Source: Acidobacteriota bacterium (GTDB taxonomy: Bacteria; Acidobacteriota; Terriglobia; Acidiferrales; UBA7541). From it: DNA of 45,250 bases. The translations under genes and the position numbers were made by a program. The notes under the pieces were generated by a model. That model was not told the origin of the DNA and made no database searches. It saw only the letters and a list, made by a program, of their open reading frames with translations. The stretch spans positions 1-45,250 of the forward strand of contig JAJPIE010000009.1 in the NCBI GenBank assembly GCA_021324935.1. The letters are read 5' to 3'. Numbering within the stretch: position 1 is the first letter of the stretch; each line of letters starts with the position of its first letter. Below, piece after piece: positions 33,967-43,072 of this stretch.

Positions 33967-35688
33967 TTGAAACTGCGCCCGTTACTTACAGCACTTGCCC
34001 TGTTCGTTGCTGTGCCGGGAGTCACCTGGCCCTTGTTCGCCCAGCAGTCCGCGCGGCTGGCGCCCGCGGACATCCTGATCGTTCACGCTAAGGTGTACAC
34101 GCTGGATCCAGCAAAGCCGTGGGCGCAGGCCGTGGCTATCCGCAAAGGCAAAATCGAAGCGGTGGGGCGTGACGAAGAAATCGAGCTTTATCGCGGCATC
34201 GGAACAAAGTACGTGGATGCGGGTGGAAAGCTAGTATTGCCCGGCTTTACCGATTGCCACATTCATTTCCTGGAAGGATCGCTTGGCCTGAGCCAAGTGA
34301 ATCTGGAAGGCGCGAGGAACCTCGCGGAAATCCAGCAACGCCTGCGCGCGTATGCCAAGGAACATCCGGACGAACCATGGATCCTGGGCCGCGGCTGGGA
34401 CTACGCCATGTTCGCCCCCGAATTTCTGCCGGACAAGAAATTCCTGGATGAGATTTTCGCAGGAAAGCCCGTTTTCCTGAAGGGCTACGACGGCCATACA
34501 ACTTGGGCCAATTCCAAGGCGCTTGCTCTTGCGGGCATTGACAAAAACACACCCGATCCGGCCAACGGGCAAATTGTGCGCGACCCGCAAACCGGCGAAC
34601 CGACCGGTGCTTTGAAAGAAAGTGCTTCCGACCTCGTGGAGAAGACAGTTCCGAAACCAGACCACGTAGCAAAACTGGGCGCTCTCCGAGCCGGAATCAA
34701 GTGGGCGAATCAGAACGGATTGACCCGTGTTCACAGCGCCGGCGGAGATTTCGAGGAGCTCGCCACCTACGAGGAGCTGCGCCAGGAAAATCAGCTCACC
34801 TTGCGCTTCACGATCGCCTACTTCCAAGATCCCCCGGAACTCCGCAAACAAGACCTTGATGCCATGGAAGCCGCGCGGAAGAAATATCACGACGCGTGGA
34901 TCGACACGAATGCCGTGAAATTCATGGTGGACGGCGTCGTCGAGTCGCACACCGCCTCCCTGCTAGCACCATACTCCGACGATCCTTCCAAAACCGGGCG
35001 TTTGTTCTGGGATCCGGAGAAATACGATGGCGCGGTCACGGAACTCGACAAACGAGGTTTCCAGATTTTCACGCATGCCATCGGCGACAAGGGGGTGCGT
35101 ACGGCGCTCGACGCCTATGAATTCGCCGGAAAGAGAAATCACACAAAAAATCACCGCAACCGGATCGAGCACATTGAGACCATTGCCGCCGAAGATATTC
35201 CTCGCTTCGCAAAACTCGGCGTGATCGCCAGCATGCAGCCGCTGCATTCCAAGCCCGACGATGACACCTTGAACGTCTGGGCGCGGAATCTGGGCCCAGA
35301 CCGCGCCTCGCGCGCCTGGTCCTGGAACAGCATTCGGGAAGCCGGCGGGCACTACGCATTCGGCAGCGACTGGCCCATAGTGACGCTGAATCCCTGGATC
35401 GGCATACAAACGGCAGTCACCCGGCAAACCAAGGAAGGCAAGCCCAAAGAAGGCTTTGTGCCGTCGCAACGATTGACAGTTGCGCAAGCCGTGGAAGGTT
35501 ATACGCTTGGGGCCGCGTATGCCGGACGCCGCGAAAAATACGAAGGCTCAATCCAGGAAAGCAAACTGGCCGACCTAATCATGGTGGACCGCAACATCTT
35601 TGAAATCAATCCACATGGCATTGCGGACACAAAAGTCGTCTTGACCATAGTGGGAGGCAAGATCGTTTATGAGCGGGAAACGGACTAA
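33967..35688 (+). CDS. Exported YtcJ-type amidohydrolase
   Basis: About 573 aa. It belongs to the amidohydrolase_3/YtcJ group: two-metal TIM-barrel enzymes that hydrolyse amide-type bonds. Visible metal-site motifs are GFTDCHIHF (HxH), FMVDGVVESHT, FTHAIGDKG, NRIEHIET and FGSDWPI. I choose TTG 33967 because GAGGTG lies four bases upstream and the chain then begins with a clean signal peptide (LRPLLTALALFVAVPGVTWP, cleavage near LFAQQ). The longer in-frame start at 33883 would overlap the regulator and bury that signal. The 3' end overlaps the binding-protein gene by 20 bp. The substrate is unknown; an N-acyl amine or amide whose product is taken up by the next-door importer is a reasonable guess. 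Confidence 0.82.
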   Translation: MKLRPLLTALALFVAVPGVTWPLFAQQSARLAPADILIVHAKVYTLDPAKPWAQAVAIRKGKIEAVGRDEEIELYRGIGTKYVDAGGKLVLPGFTDCHIHFLEGSLGLSQVNLEGARNLAEIQQRLRAYAKEHPDEPWILGRGWDYAMFAPEFLPDKKFLDEIFAGKPVFLKGYDGHTTWANSKALALAGIDKNTPDPANGQIVRDPQTGEPTGALKESASDLVEKTVPKPDHVAKLGALRAGIKWANQNGLTRVHSAGGDFEELATYEELRQENQLTLRFTIAYFQDPPELRKQDLDAMEAARKKYHDAWIDTNAVKFMVDGVVESHTASLLAPYSDDPSKTGRLFWDPEKYDGAVTELDKRGFQIFTHAIGDKGVRTALDAYEFAGKRNHTKNHRNRIEHIETIAAEDIPRFAKLGVIASMQPLHSKPDDDTLNVWARNLGPDRASRAWSWNSIREAGGHYAFGSDWPIVTLNPWIGIQTAVTRQTKEGKPKEGFVPSQRLTVAQAVEGYTLGAAYAGRREKYEGSIQESKLADLIMVDRNIFEINPHGIADTKVVLTIVGGKIVYERETD

Positions 35689-36751
35689 GCGGGGAATTCT
35701 CGTTTTCGCGGGCGCGGTGGTTGCCACGGCGATTTTACTCTGCTCATGTCAGAAAAAAGAGGTTTCCCTGAGTTTGCTGGTGTGGGAAGGCTATGCCGAC
35801 CCTTCGTTTGTTCGCGCATTTGAAGAGGCGCATCACTGCAAGGTTTCCGCCTCGTACATGGGATCGAGTGACGATCTGGTAGCCAAACTGCGCGGCGGCA
35901 GCGCTGGGAATTACGACGTAATTTCGCCCTCCAGCGACGTGGCCGCATCGATTGCGCAGGCGGGGTTGGCTGAACCGCTGGATTTGAGCAAACTGCCGAC
36001 CTACCCGCAGCTTTCACCGAGGCTCCGCGGATTGCCGCTGGTGAAGGCCAACGGTCAGACGTTCGGTGTGCCGTTCATGTGGGGCCCGAATCCGCTGCTC
36101 TATGACACGACGGTGTTCTCGCAGCCGCCGGATTCGTGGGGAATTTTCTGGGATTCGAAATACAAAGAGAAAATTTCCGTGTGGGACGATTTGTCCACTC
36201 TATACATGGCAGCGCAGATGCTCGGCTACGACAAACCTGATCCTTCGCAACTTTACAATCTTTCGGACGAGCAACTTGCCGCCGTTAAGCAGAAACTCCT
36301 CGCGCTGAAGCCGAATATCCGCAAAATCTGGTCCACTGGCGGCGAACTGACGAACCTGTTCGAAAATCACGAAGTGGTGGCCGCGATGGGCTGGCCGCTG
36401 ATGACGAATCAGCTTCGCCAGGCTAATTTCCCGATCGGCGAGACGATTCCCAGGGAAAACACCACCGGCTGGATCGACCACTTGATGATTACCAAGGCGA
36501 GCCCCAACAAAGAACTCGCTTACCAATTTCTCGAGTACATGACTCAAGCACAGACGCAGAAAAAGGTGACCGATGTCACGCATTACACGCCGGCGAATCC
36601 CGGCGCAGCGCAGTACATGACGGACGCGGAGAAGAAGGGTTTGCACCTTGACGATCCCGACGCGTACATGCAACGGATTTATTTCTGGCAAGACGTGCCG
36701 CGCCGCGCGAAGTACATCGAAATCTGGAACGAGGTGAAGGCCGCTCCGTGA
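35669..36751 (+). CDS. potD: Polyamine-type ABC transporter substrate-binding lipoprotein (PotD/PotF-like)
   Basis: 360 aa. It has an N-terminal lipoprotein signal (GAVVATAILLCSC, lipobox LCS-C) and then a type-2 periplasmic binding fold: LVWEGYADPSFVRAFEE, SSDDLVAKLRGGSAGNYDVI, GVPFMWGPNPLLYDT, ENTTGWIDHLMITKASPNKE. PotD/PotF proteins bind spermidine or putrescine through Trp/Tyr and acidic residues, and the present Trp/Asp pattern (WEGYAD, WGPN, WIDH) is compatible. It heads a four-gene importer with order D-A-B-C. Overlaps with the preceding and following genes show tight translational linkage. Ligand identity (putrescine, spermidine or another amine) is not decided by sequence alone. Confidence 0.88.
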   Translation: MSGKRTKRGILVFAGAVVATAILLCSCQKKEVSLSLLVWEGYADPSFVRAFEEAHHCKVSASYMGSSDDLVAKLRGGSAGNYDVISPSSDVAASIAQAGLAEPLDLSKLPTYPQLSPRLRGLPLVKANGQTFGVPFMWGPNPLLYDTTVFSQPPDSWGIFWDSKYKEKISVWDDLSTLYMAAQMLGYDKPDPSQLYNLSDEQLAAVKQKLLALKPNIRKIWSTGGELTNLFENHEVVAAMGWPLMTNQLRQANFPIGETIPRENTTGWIDHLMITKASPNKELAYQFLEYMTQAQTQKKVTDVTHYTPANPGAAQYMTDAEKKGLHLDDPDAYMQRIYFWQDVPRRAKYIEIWNEVKAAP

Positions 36752-37830
36752 CGCCGGATGATTCCAGACCAGAGCACGATCCCGCAGCCTCGATTTCGAA
36801 AGAGACGCTGCTGGAAATCCGCCAGGTCTCAAAATGCTTCGGTTCGCGCGAGGTCCTGAAAGGAATTTCCTTGGAAATCGCCGCGGGAGAGTTTCTAACC
36901 CTGCTGGGAGAGAGCGGTTCCGGGAAAACCACGCTGCTGCGGCTAATCGCAGGGTTCGAGCAACCGAGCAGCGGTGAGATCCGGATGGCGGGCGAGCGGT
37001 TGGACACGCTGCCGCCCTACAAGCGGCGCGTGAACACGGTATTTCAGAACTATGCGTTGTTTCCGCATCTGAGCGTGCGAGAAAACGTGAGTTATGGCTT
37101 GCAAGTGAGCGGAGTGGCCAAGACAGAGATTTCGGGCCGCGCGTCAGACGCACTGCGCATGGTGAAAATGGAGGAGTATGCGGCATCGCGGACAACGAAG
37201 CTGAGCGGCGGGCAGCAGCAACGTGTGGCGCTGGCGAGGGCGCTGGTCAATCGGCCGAAGCTGTTGCTGCTGGACGAACCGCTCTCGGCACTGGATGCCA
37301 ACCTGAGGAAGCAAATGCAGGTCGAATTGAAAACCTTGCAACGGGAATTGGGAATCACCTTTCTCTTCGTAACGCATGATCAGGAAGAGGCGATGGCCCT
37401 TTCGGATCGCATCGCGCTGCTGAAGGATGGAGCGCTCGAACAGGTAGGTTCGCCGCGGGAGATCTATGCGCACCCGGCGACGAGTTATGCGGCGCAATTC
37501 ATCGGGCAAACAAACCTGGTGCGAACCGATGTGCGCGGCGGCATTGCACGGTGCGGCTCGTTGCAGTGGGGAACGACTTCTTCAGACGGAAACGTGCTTT
37601 TTTCCCTGCGGCCGGAGGCGATTCATCGAGTGGCAGATGGGAGGGTTCCAACGGATGCGGTTCGCTTCCATGGGTTGATTCGCCAGCAGATTTTCTCCGG
37701 CTCCAGCGAGCAATTAGAACTGGAAGTCTCCGGCGCCTTGTTGAAGGCGCGGGTGCCGGCGCAAGGACCGCTGGCGGGAGCGCACGAATTCTGGTTTTCG
37801 CCGTCGGATGCGGTTGCGGTCCTCGAATAG
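36748..37830 (+). CDS. potA: Polyamine-type ABC transporter ATP-binding protein
   Basis: 360 aa ABC ATPase. Walker A GESGSGKTT, Q-loop in VFQNYALFPHL, signature LSGGQQQR, Walker B LLLLDEPLSALD and H-switch FLFVTHDQEEAMALSDR are intact. The C-terminal third is the TOBE-type regulatory domain (LFSLRPEAIHRV). It energises uptake through the PotB and PotC channels. The start GTG overlaps the preceding TGA (GTGA). It ends 7 bp before the potB start. Confidence 0.93.
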   Translation: MTPDDSRPEHDPAASISKETLLEIRQVSKCFGSREVLKGISLEIAAGEFLTLLGESGSGKTTLLRLIAGFEQPSSGEIRMAGERLDTLPPYKRRVNTVFQNYALFPHLSVRENVSYGLQVSGVAKTEISGRASDALRMVKMEEYAASRTTKLSGGQQQRVALARALVNRPKLLLLDEPLSALDANLRKQMQVELKTLQRELGITFLFVTHDQEEAMALSDRIALLKDGALEQVGSPREIYAHPATSYAAQFIGQTNLVRTDVRGGIARCGSLQWGTTSSDGNVLFSLRPEAIHRVADGRVPTDAVRFHGLIRQQIFSGSSEQLELEVSGALLKARVPAQGPLAGAHEFWFSPSDAVAVLE

Positions 37831-37837
37831 GAAGGGC

Positions 37838-38683
37838 ATGTACTCCCGCGCCTACAAGACGATCGTTTCCCTGCCACCGCTTGTGTGGATTGGGATGTTT
37901 CTGCTGCTCCCTTACGCGCTGATGTTCGCGCATAGCTTCTGGCTGGTGCGGAACGGCATGATTGTGCACCACTGGGGCCTGCGGAACTACGCCACGCTAT
38001 TTCAGAACCCGCTCTATGCGGAGGTGTTATTCCGCACGATGCGGATCGCGGCCGGGGTCACCCTGTTGTCGCTGCTGTTGGGCTATCCACTTGCGTACTA
38101 CATGTCATTTCATGCGGGAGCGCGCAAGGACCTCCTCTATCAACTGGTGATCGTGCCTCTTTGGGTGAGTTACCTGGTGCGCGGCTACGCCTGGAAAACC
38201 ATTCTTGGCTCGGATGGCGTATTGAACGGCTTCCTGCAATACATCCACATCACGAAAGAGCCGGTCAGTTTTTTCCTCTATAGTCCGTTTGCCGTAATTC
38301 TGATGCTGACCCACATCTACACGCCGTTCGTGTTCCTGCCGCTTTATGCTTCGCTCGAACACATCCCGCGCAATCTTGTCGAAGCTTCGCACGATCTTGG
38401 CGCCGGTTGGCGCGCCACGTTTTTGCGCGTCATTCTTCCGCTCTCGCTCCCGGGGTTGCTAGCCGGAGCCACATTTGCTTTCGTGTTGACTCTCGGCGAC
38501 TTCCTGGCGCCGCTGCTGGTGGGCGGCCCATCGAGCATAATGATTGCGAACATCGTGCAGAGCCTGTTCGGCACGGCATACGACTGGCCGCTGGGCGCGT
38601 CCATCTCCGTGTGCATTCTGCTGTTGACGATTTCCCTGCTCTTTTTGACTGAGCAGCTGGAGAAAAAGTGGGCGTACCAATGA
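37838..38683 (+). CDS. potB: Polyamine-type ABC transporter permease PotB
   Basis: About 281 aa with six predicted membrane helices (first: VSLPPLVWIGMFLLLPYAL). The cytoplasmic EAA loop is EASHDLGAGWRATFLRVILP, which couples to PotA. ATG 37838 is chosen because AGGAAGGG precedes it directly; the in-frame ATG at 37808 lies inside potA. The stop overlaps potC as ATGA. Confidence 0.92.
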   Translation: MYSRAYKTIVSLPPLVWIGMFLLLPYALMFAHSFWLVRNGMIVHHWGLRNYATLFQNPLYAEVLFRTMRIAAGVTLLSLLLGYPLAYYMSFHAGARKDLLYQLVIVPLWVSYLVRGYAWKTILGSDGVLNGFLQYIHITKEPVSFFLYSPFAVILMLTHIYTPFVFLPLYASLEHIPRNLVEASHDLGAGWRATFLRVILPLSLPGLLAGATFAFVLTLGDFLAPLLVGGPSSIMIANIVQSLFGTAYDWPLGASISVCILLLTISLLFLTEQLEKKWAYQ

Positions 38684-39504
38684 GCGGCGAGCCCAAACAC
38701 ACCCGTAGCCCTCGCCTGCTTGGCCTTTATGCGCTGGCGGTTTTCGCGTTTCTTTACCTTCCGATCGTTGTTTTGGTGGTTTATTCCTTCAATCGTGATG
38801 GCGTCGGCGGATTTCCGCCAAGACATTTCACCTGGAACTGGTATCAACAGCTCTTTGGCGATTCAGCCATCTGGGATTCGGTGGCGAACAGCTTGATGGT
38901 AGCGGCAGGCGCCGTCGTGCTTTCGCTGACGCTCGGGTTGCTGGCCGCGCTGGCGCTGGACCGCGCGACGTTCCCTGGCAAATCCATCTTTCGGCGGCTT
39001 GTGCTGCTTCCATTGATTCTGCCGGGAATCATCACCGGACTTTCGTTGCTGATGTTCGCGGTTTACGAGGGATTGCAGCTCAGCCTGCTGACGGTATTTC
39101 TGGGGCATGGTACGGCTTTAATCTCCGTGGCTACCACGGAACTCTTCGCCGGTTTGCAGAAAATGGATCGCTCGCAGGAAGAGGCATCGCTCGACCTGGG
39201 CGCCACGCCCTGGCAATCCTTCTGGCGCGTGACGCTGCCAAACCTGAAGCTTTCGCTGATTGCCGCGGGGCTGCTGATCTTCACGCTGTCGATGGACGAG
39301 ATTGCCGTGACGTTTTTTCTGATCGGCCGTGACAACACGTTGCCGCTGGAAATCTGGGCGCGTTTACGACGCGGCATCACTCCGGAAATAAACGCGGTCT
39401 CCACCCTGATCTTTGGCGTTTCGGTGATTCTGATTTTGATCTGGTACCAGATTCGCGCTCGATCGATGGGCAAGGAAGCACAAGAGCTTCTCGAACGCCC
39501 ATAG
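38680..39504 (+). CDS. potC: Polyamine-type ABC transporter permease PotC
   Basis: About 274 aa with six predicted helices (LLGLYALAVFAFLYLPIVVL first). The EAA loop is EASLDLGATPWQSFWRVTLP. It forms the channel with PotB. ATG 38680 overlaps the potB TGA (ATGA), so translation is coupled; an in-frame GTG at 38668 is the alternative. The amine oxidase gene follows after 12 bp, so importer and oxidase are very likely co-transcribed. Confidence 0.92.
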   Translation: MSGEPKHTRSPRLLGLYALAVFAFLYLPIVVLVVYSFNRDGVGGFPPRHFTWNWYQQLFGDSAIWDSVANSLMVAAGAVVLSLTLGLLAALALDRATFPGKSIFRRLVLLPLILPGIITGLSLLMFAVYEGLQLSLLTVFLGHGTALISVATTELFAGLQKMDRSQEEASLDLGATPWQSFWRVTLPNLKLSLIAAGLLIFTLSMDEIAVTFFLIGRDNTLPLEIWARLRRGITPEINAVSTLIFGVSVILILIWYQIRARSMGKEAQELLERP

Positions 39505-39516
39505 GAGGTTTCATCC

Positions 39517-41055
39517 ATGTCTCACAACCGCCGGGATTTTATTAAGTATGTTGTCGTTGGTTCGATTGCGTCGGGATGCCCGATCAACCACGCGTTGTTG
39601 GCGGAGCCGACGGGAGGGGGACCTCTGGTGGAGGGGGAACATTTTTCGGTGTGCCACCAGGTCCGCGACGGACATTCATTCCCGCGGCCTGACGCCACAA
39701 AGAAGGCCGATGTGGTGATCGTCGGCGGAGGCGTAGCCGGCTTGTCCGCGGCTTATTTTTTGAAGGGCAAGGACTGGCTGTTGCTCGAAAAAGAGGACCA
39801 CTTTGGAGGCAACGCTTACCAGGAAGAGTACGAGGGGCAGATATTCGGAACCGGATCCGCCTACGGGTATCGCGGCGACGCCGGCGATCAGCTTGCGAAG
39901 GAGATCGGACTTGACCTGCCATTGGTGAATATGCCGGATCCCATCATCGACAACGGCCGTTACGCGCCGGACATCTGGCGCACGGGTATCAACGAGCTTC
40001 CTTATTCCAAGGATGTCATCGCGAGCTTCAAGAAGTTTCGCGACGACATGATGAAGATCGACTTCAAGAAGAATGCCGCGCAGCTCGACACCGAAAGTTT
40101 CACGAAATATCTCGCGCCCTATGCGCCGGAGGTTACCAAGCTGTGGGATGCTTACGGCCCTTCCAACTGGGGCGCGTTTTCGGAAGACACTTCCGCACTG
40201 ATTGGCATCGCCGACACGCAATATCTCCTCATGGGCGAAGACGACAAGCGCGTGATTCTTCCCGGCGGCCTCGGCTGCATCACGCACAAGCTGGTGGAGG
40301 CGCTGAAGCCGCACTATGGCGAACGGATGCTGGGCGACGCGACGGTGGTGGCCGTGGTGCCAGACAAGGACGAAGTGCACGTTACTTACGCGCAGGGCGA
40401 CAAAATCACCACGGTGGCGGCCAAGGCCGTGCTGATGTGCACGGCGAAAAACATCACCTCGAGGCTCGTCGCCGGCTTGCCCAACGAGCAAAAAAGGGCG
40501 ATGCGCAAGATGCGCTACGCGCCCTATCCGATCGTCAACATTATTTTTGACAAGCCGGTCTACCGGAAGGGCTACGACAACTGGTGCCCCGGCAAAACGT
40601 TCACCGATTTCATCGTCGCCGACTGGACGATCCGCAACAACCCAGGCTACAAGCCAAAGTACAACATCCTGACGTTTTACACGCCGCTGCACGAATCCCA
40701 ACGCGCCCTTTTGCTGAACGAGGACGACTGCAAAACGCTGGCAGGAAAAGTGCTGAAGGATTTTCAGGGTCTACTGCCGGAGTTTAACGTGGATCCCGTG
40801 GAGGTTCGCATTTACCGCCGGGGCCATCCGATGTTCATGGCGGTTCCCGGGCAGTATACGCAGAACCGGATGATCGCGTCAAAGCCGATGGAGCGCATCT
40901 TTTTCGGCAACTCCGATTCCGGAGGACCCGAGTCTTTGACCAGCGAGGCGGTGCGCATTTCTCAGGCGGGCGTGGAATGGGCAAACCTCGTCCTCGCCGG
41001 GAAACCCGGCGCCACGGAATTGGCAGAAAGAGCGCTGAATCTCGCTCTCTTCTAG
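39517..41055 (+). CDS. Tat-exported FAD-dependent amine oxidase
   Basis: 512 aa. N-terminal twin-arginine signal NRRDFIKYVVVGSIASG, followed by a Cys (SGC) that might make it a Tat lipoprotein. From about residue 65 an FAD-binding Rossmann motif (ADVVIVGGGVAGLSAAYFL, then EKEDHFGGNAY) marks the flavin monoamine/polyamine oxidase group. The C-terminal flavin segment reads FFGNSDSGGPESLTSEAVRI, more divergent than the usual GE...GY of MAOs. It would oxidise an amine in the periplasm, giving aldehyde, ammonia or amine, and H2O2. GGAGG lies upstream of the ATG. Its place directly after PotABC supports a polyamine-like substrate, but amine-oxidase-fold desaturases or dehydrogenases remain alternatives. 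Confidence 0.82.
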   Translation: MSHNRRDFIKYVVVGSIASGCPINHALLAEPTGGGPLVEGEHFSVCHQVRDGHSFPRPDATKKADVVIVGGGVAGLSAAYFLKGKDWLLLEKEDHFGGNAYQEEYEGQIFGTGSAYGYRGDAGDQLAKEIGLDLPLVNMPDPIIDNGRYAPDIWRTGINELPYSKDVIASFKKFRDDMMKIDFKKNAAQLDTESFTKYLAPYAPEVTKLWDAYGPSNWGAFSEDTSALIGIADTQYLLMGEDDKRVILPGGLGCITHKLVEALKPHYGERMLGDATVVAVVPDKDEVHVTYAQGDKITTVAAKAVLMCTAKNITSRLVAGLPNEQKRAMRKMRYAPYPIVNIIFDKPVYRKGYDNWCPGKTFTDFIVADWTIRNNPGYKPKYNILTFYTPLHESQRALLLNEDDCKTLAGKVLKDFQGLLPEFNVDPVEVRIYRRGHPMFMAVPGQYTQNRMIASKPMERIFFGNSDSGGPESLTSEAVRISQAGVEWANLVLAGKPGATELAERALNLALF

Positions 41056-41144
41056 CAACCGCAGAATTTCATGCTAAGTTGTTTCCCGGTCGAAACGGAC
41101 GAAGGGCAGGAGTATGCCCTTATCCAGGGAGCTTTCTCGGACCT

Positions 41145-42686
41145 ATGAAGCGTTTTCAATTTTTCCTGTGCTCCGGAATCCTCGCAGCTTTGGCTTTTGT
41201 CCTGGCGCCCGCTTTCTCCCAGAAAAAACCGCAATCGCTGCTGATCACGAACGCACAGATCGCCGACGGCACAGGTGCGCCGCTGTTTAAGGGAAACGTG
41301 CGCATCGCGCTGGGCCACATTGTGGGGATCGGGGAGCTGCAGCCCAAAGCCGGCGAACCCACGATTGACGCGAAGGGCCTGGTTCTTGCTCCGGGATTCA
41401 TCGACATTCACAACCACTCCGAAGACACGTTGCCGAAGGATCTCGCCGCGGAAACACAAGTCTCGCAGGGAATTACAACGTTGATCGTGGGAGCAGACGG
41501 GGACTCTCCCTGGCCGCTGATCGGCTGGGTGCGGATGATGGAAGCCAATCCGGCGGCGGTGAACGTCGGCGTCTTCGCGGGACACGCCACCATCCGGCAG
41601 CAGATTCTGGGAAACGATTTCAAGCGCTCTTCCACGGCACCGGAAATCCGGCTGATGGAACAGCTCATGGGCCAGGCGATGAACCAAAGCGCGCTGGGAC
41701 TTTCGAGCGGGCTCGAGTACGAGGTGGGAAGTTACGCCACCACAGATGAAGTTGTCGCGCTGGCCAAGATCGCCGCGCAAAGTGGCGGGATTTACATGAC
41801 GCATATCCGCGACGAGGCAGATAAATCGTTCGAAGCGCTCGATGAAGAAATTTCGATTGGTGAGCGGGCCCACATTCCAGTCGAGCATTCGCACATCAAG
41901 CTCGGCACGGTCAACGTGCAAGGGAAAGCGGCCGATTACATCAAAATCATCGAAGCCGCCCGGAAGCGCGGTGTGGACTTTATGGCGGATTGCTATCCAT
42001 ATGACGCCTGGCACTCCAATTTGAAAGTGGTGGTGCCGGACAAGCGGTACGAGGACCCCAAAAGCGTCGCAACGGCACTCGCGAGCTATGGAGGCGGCTC
42101 ACACATCACCATCACCCAGTTTTCTCCGAATCCTTCTTATGTTGGCCGCACCATCGCTGATCTGGCGAGGACGAACAAAATTTCCGATGTGGAAATGTAC
42201 ATCCGCCTGATCCGCGAGGGCGACGCCGCGCACACCGAAACCTTGATCATCGGCCAATCGATGATCGAGAGCGACATCAAGGCGTTTTACCAGCAGCCAT
42301 GGGTAATGGTGGCGAGCGATGGCGGAGTAGGTTCGCAGCACCCACGAGGTGCTGGGACCTTTCCGCGCGTGCTGGGGGTTTACGTGCGCGAAAAACACTG
42401 GCTGACGCTGGCCGAAGCGATCCGGAAGATGACCTCGCTTCCCGCCCAACGACTGGGCTGGAAAACCCGCGGAGTCATCAAAGAGGGCAACTTCGCAGAT
42501 CTAGTACTGCTCAACCCGGAGACAGTGCTCGATCGCTCCACCTTTGCCAACCCGACTGCGTTGTCCACCGGAATCGAAAAGGTGTTCGTGAATGGAACTC
42601 TGGTTTGGGACAGTGGCAAAGCCACGGGATCTCGGCCGGGTTTCGTGATCGGCCGCAAAGGGGTTGCGATGGAAATTTCCAATTGA
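41145..42686 (+). CDS. Exported N-acyl-D-amino-acid deacylase (D-aminoacylase) family amidohydrolase
   Basis: About 513 aa. Signal peptide FQFFLCSGILAALAFVLAPA (cleavage near AFSQ). D-aminoacylase family metal and substrate motifs: GFIDIHNHSED, GLSSGLEYEVGSYATTDE, GIYMTHIRDEADK, PVEHSHIKLG and VMVASDGGVGSQHPRG, ending LGWKTRGVIKEGNFADLVLL. The family removes N-acyl groups from D-amino acids and related amides using one catalytic zinc. I set the start at ATG 41145; the open frame upstream (from 40977) lies inside the amine oxidase gene and would hide the signal peptide. It is the second exported amidohydrolase of this gene set, suggesting that amide-linked substrates are trimmed outside the cytoplasm. 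Confidence 0.85.
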   Translation: MKRFQFFLCSGILAALAFVLAPAFSQKKPQSLLITNAQIADGTGAPLFKGNVRIALGHIVGIGELQPKAGEPTIDAKGLVLAPGFIDIHNHSEDTLPKDLAAETQVSQGITTLIVGADGDSPWPLIGWVRMMEANPAAVNVGVFAGHATIRQQILGNDFKRSSTAPEIRLMEQLMGQAMNQSALGLSSGLEYEVGSYATTDEVVALAKIAAQSGGIYMTHIRDEADKSFEALDEEISIGERAHIPVEHSHIKLGTVNVQGKAADYIKIIEAARKRGVDFMADCYPYDAWHSNLKVVVPDKRYEDPKSVATALASYGGGSHITITQFSPNPSYVGRTIADLARTNKISDVEMYIRLIREGDAAHTETLIIGQSMIESDIKAFYQQPWVMVASDGGVGSQHPRGAGTFPRVLGVYVREKHWLTLAEAIRKMTSLPAQRLGWKTRGVIKEGNFADLVLLNPETVLDRSTFANPTALSTGIEKVFVNGTLVWDSGKATGSRPGFVIGRKGVAMEISN

Positions 42687-42697
42687 GCGGAGGAAGC

Positions 42698-43057
42698 ATG
42701 TCGAATGAAATCAAGGATTTCCAGAAGTTTCGCGAAGACTTGAACGAGGAGATCTTGAACTGTGCCCACTTGGGAATGAAGCGTTTCTTCGCCCTGGACC
42801 ACCAGGCATATGAACCCGGAGATTTGGACACGCGGACCAAGGAGCTTTTAGGGTTGGTGGCTTCCACCGTCCTGCGCTGCGACGACTGTATCACCTATCA
42901 CCTGGTTCGATGCGGAGAGGTGGGCTGGAAACGCAGCGAGGTAATTGACGCCCTGAACGTCGCCCTGGTGGTGGGTGGGTCGATTACCGTTCCCCATGTC
43001 CGGCGGGCATTTGCCAGAATGAGAGAGATACAAGGGCTTGCGCCTGATGTAAAATAG
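42698..43057 (+). CDS. Carboxymuconolactone decarboxylase / AhpD-like family protein
   Basis: 119 aa all-alpha AhpD-fold protein. The redox motif CxxCxxxH is intact (LRCDDCITYHL), followed by the typical VIDALNVALVVGGSITVPHV. Such proteins act as small thiol peroxidase partners or decarboxylases. Next to an H2O2-producing amine oxidase a peroxide-handling role is attractive but inferred. GGAGGAAGC directly precedes ATG 42698, and the gene starts 11 bp after the deacylase stop, so it belongs to the same operon. Confidence 0.88.
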   Translation: MSNEIKDFQKFREDLNEEILNCAHLGMKRFFALDHQAYEPGDLDTRTKELLGLVASTVLRCDDCITYHLVRCGEVGWKRSEVIDALNVALVVGGSITVPHVRRAFARMREIQGLAPDVK

Positions 43058-43072
43058 CCAGCAGCCCAAGTC

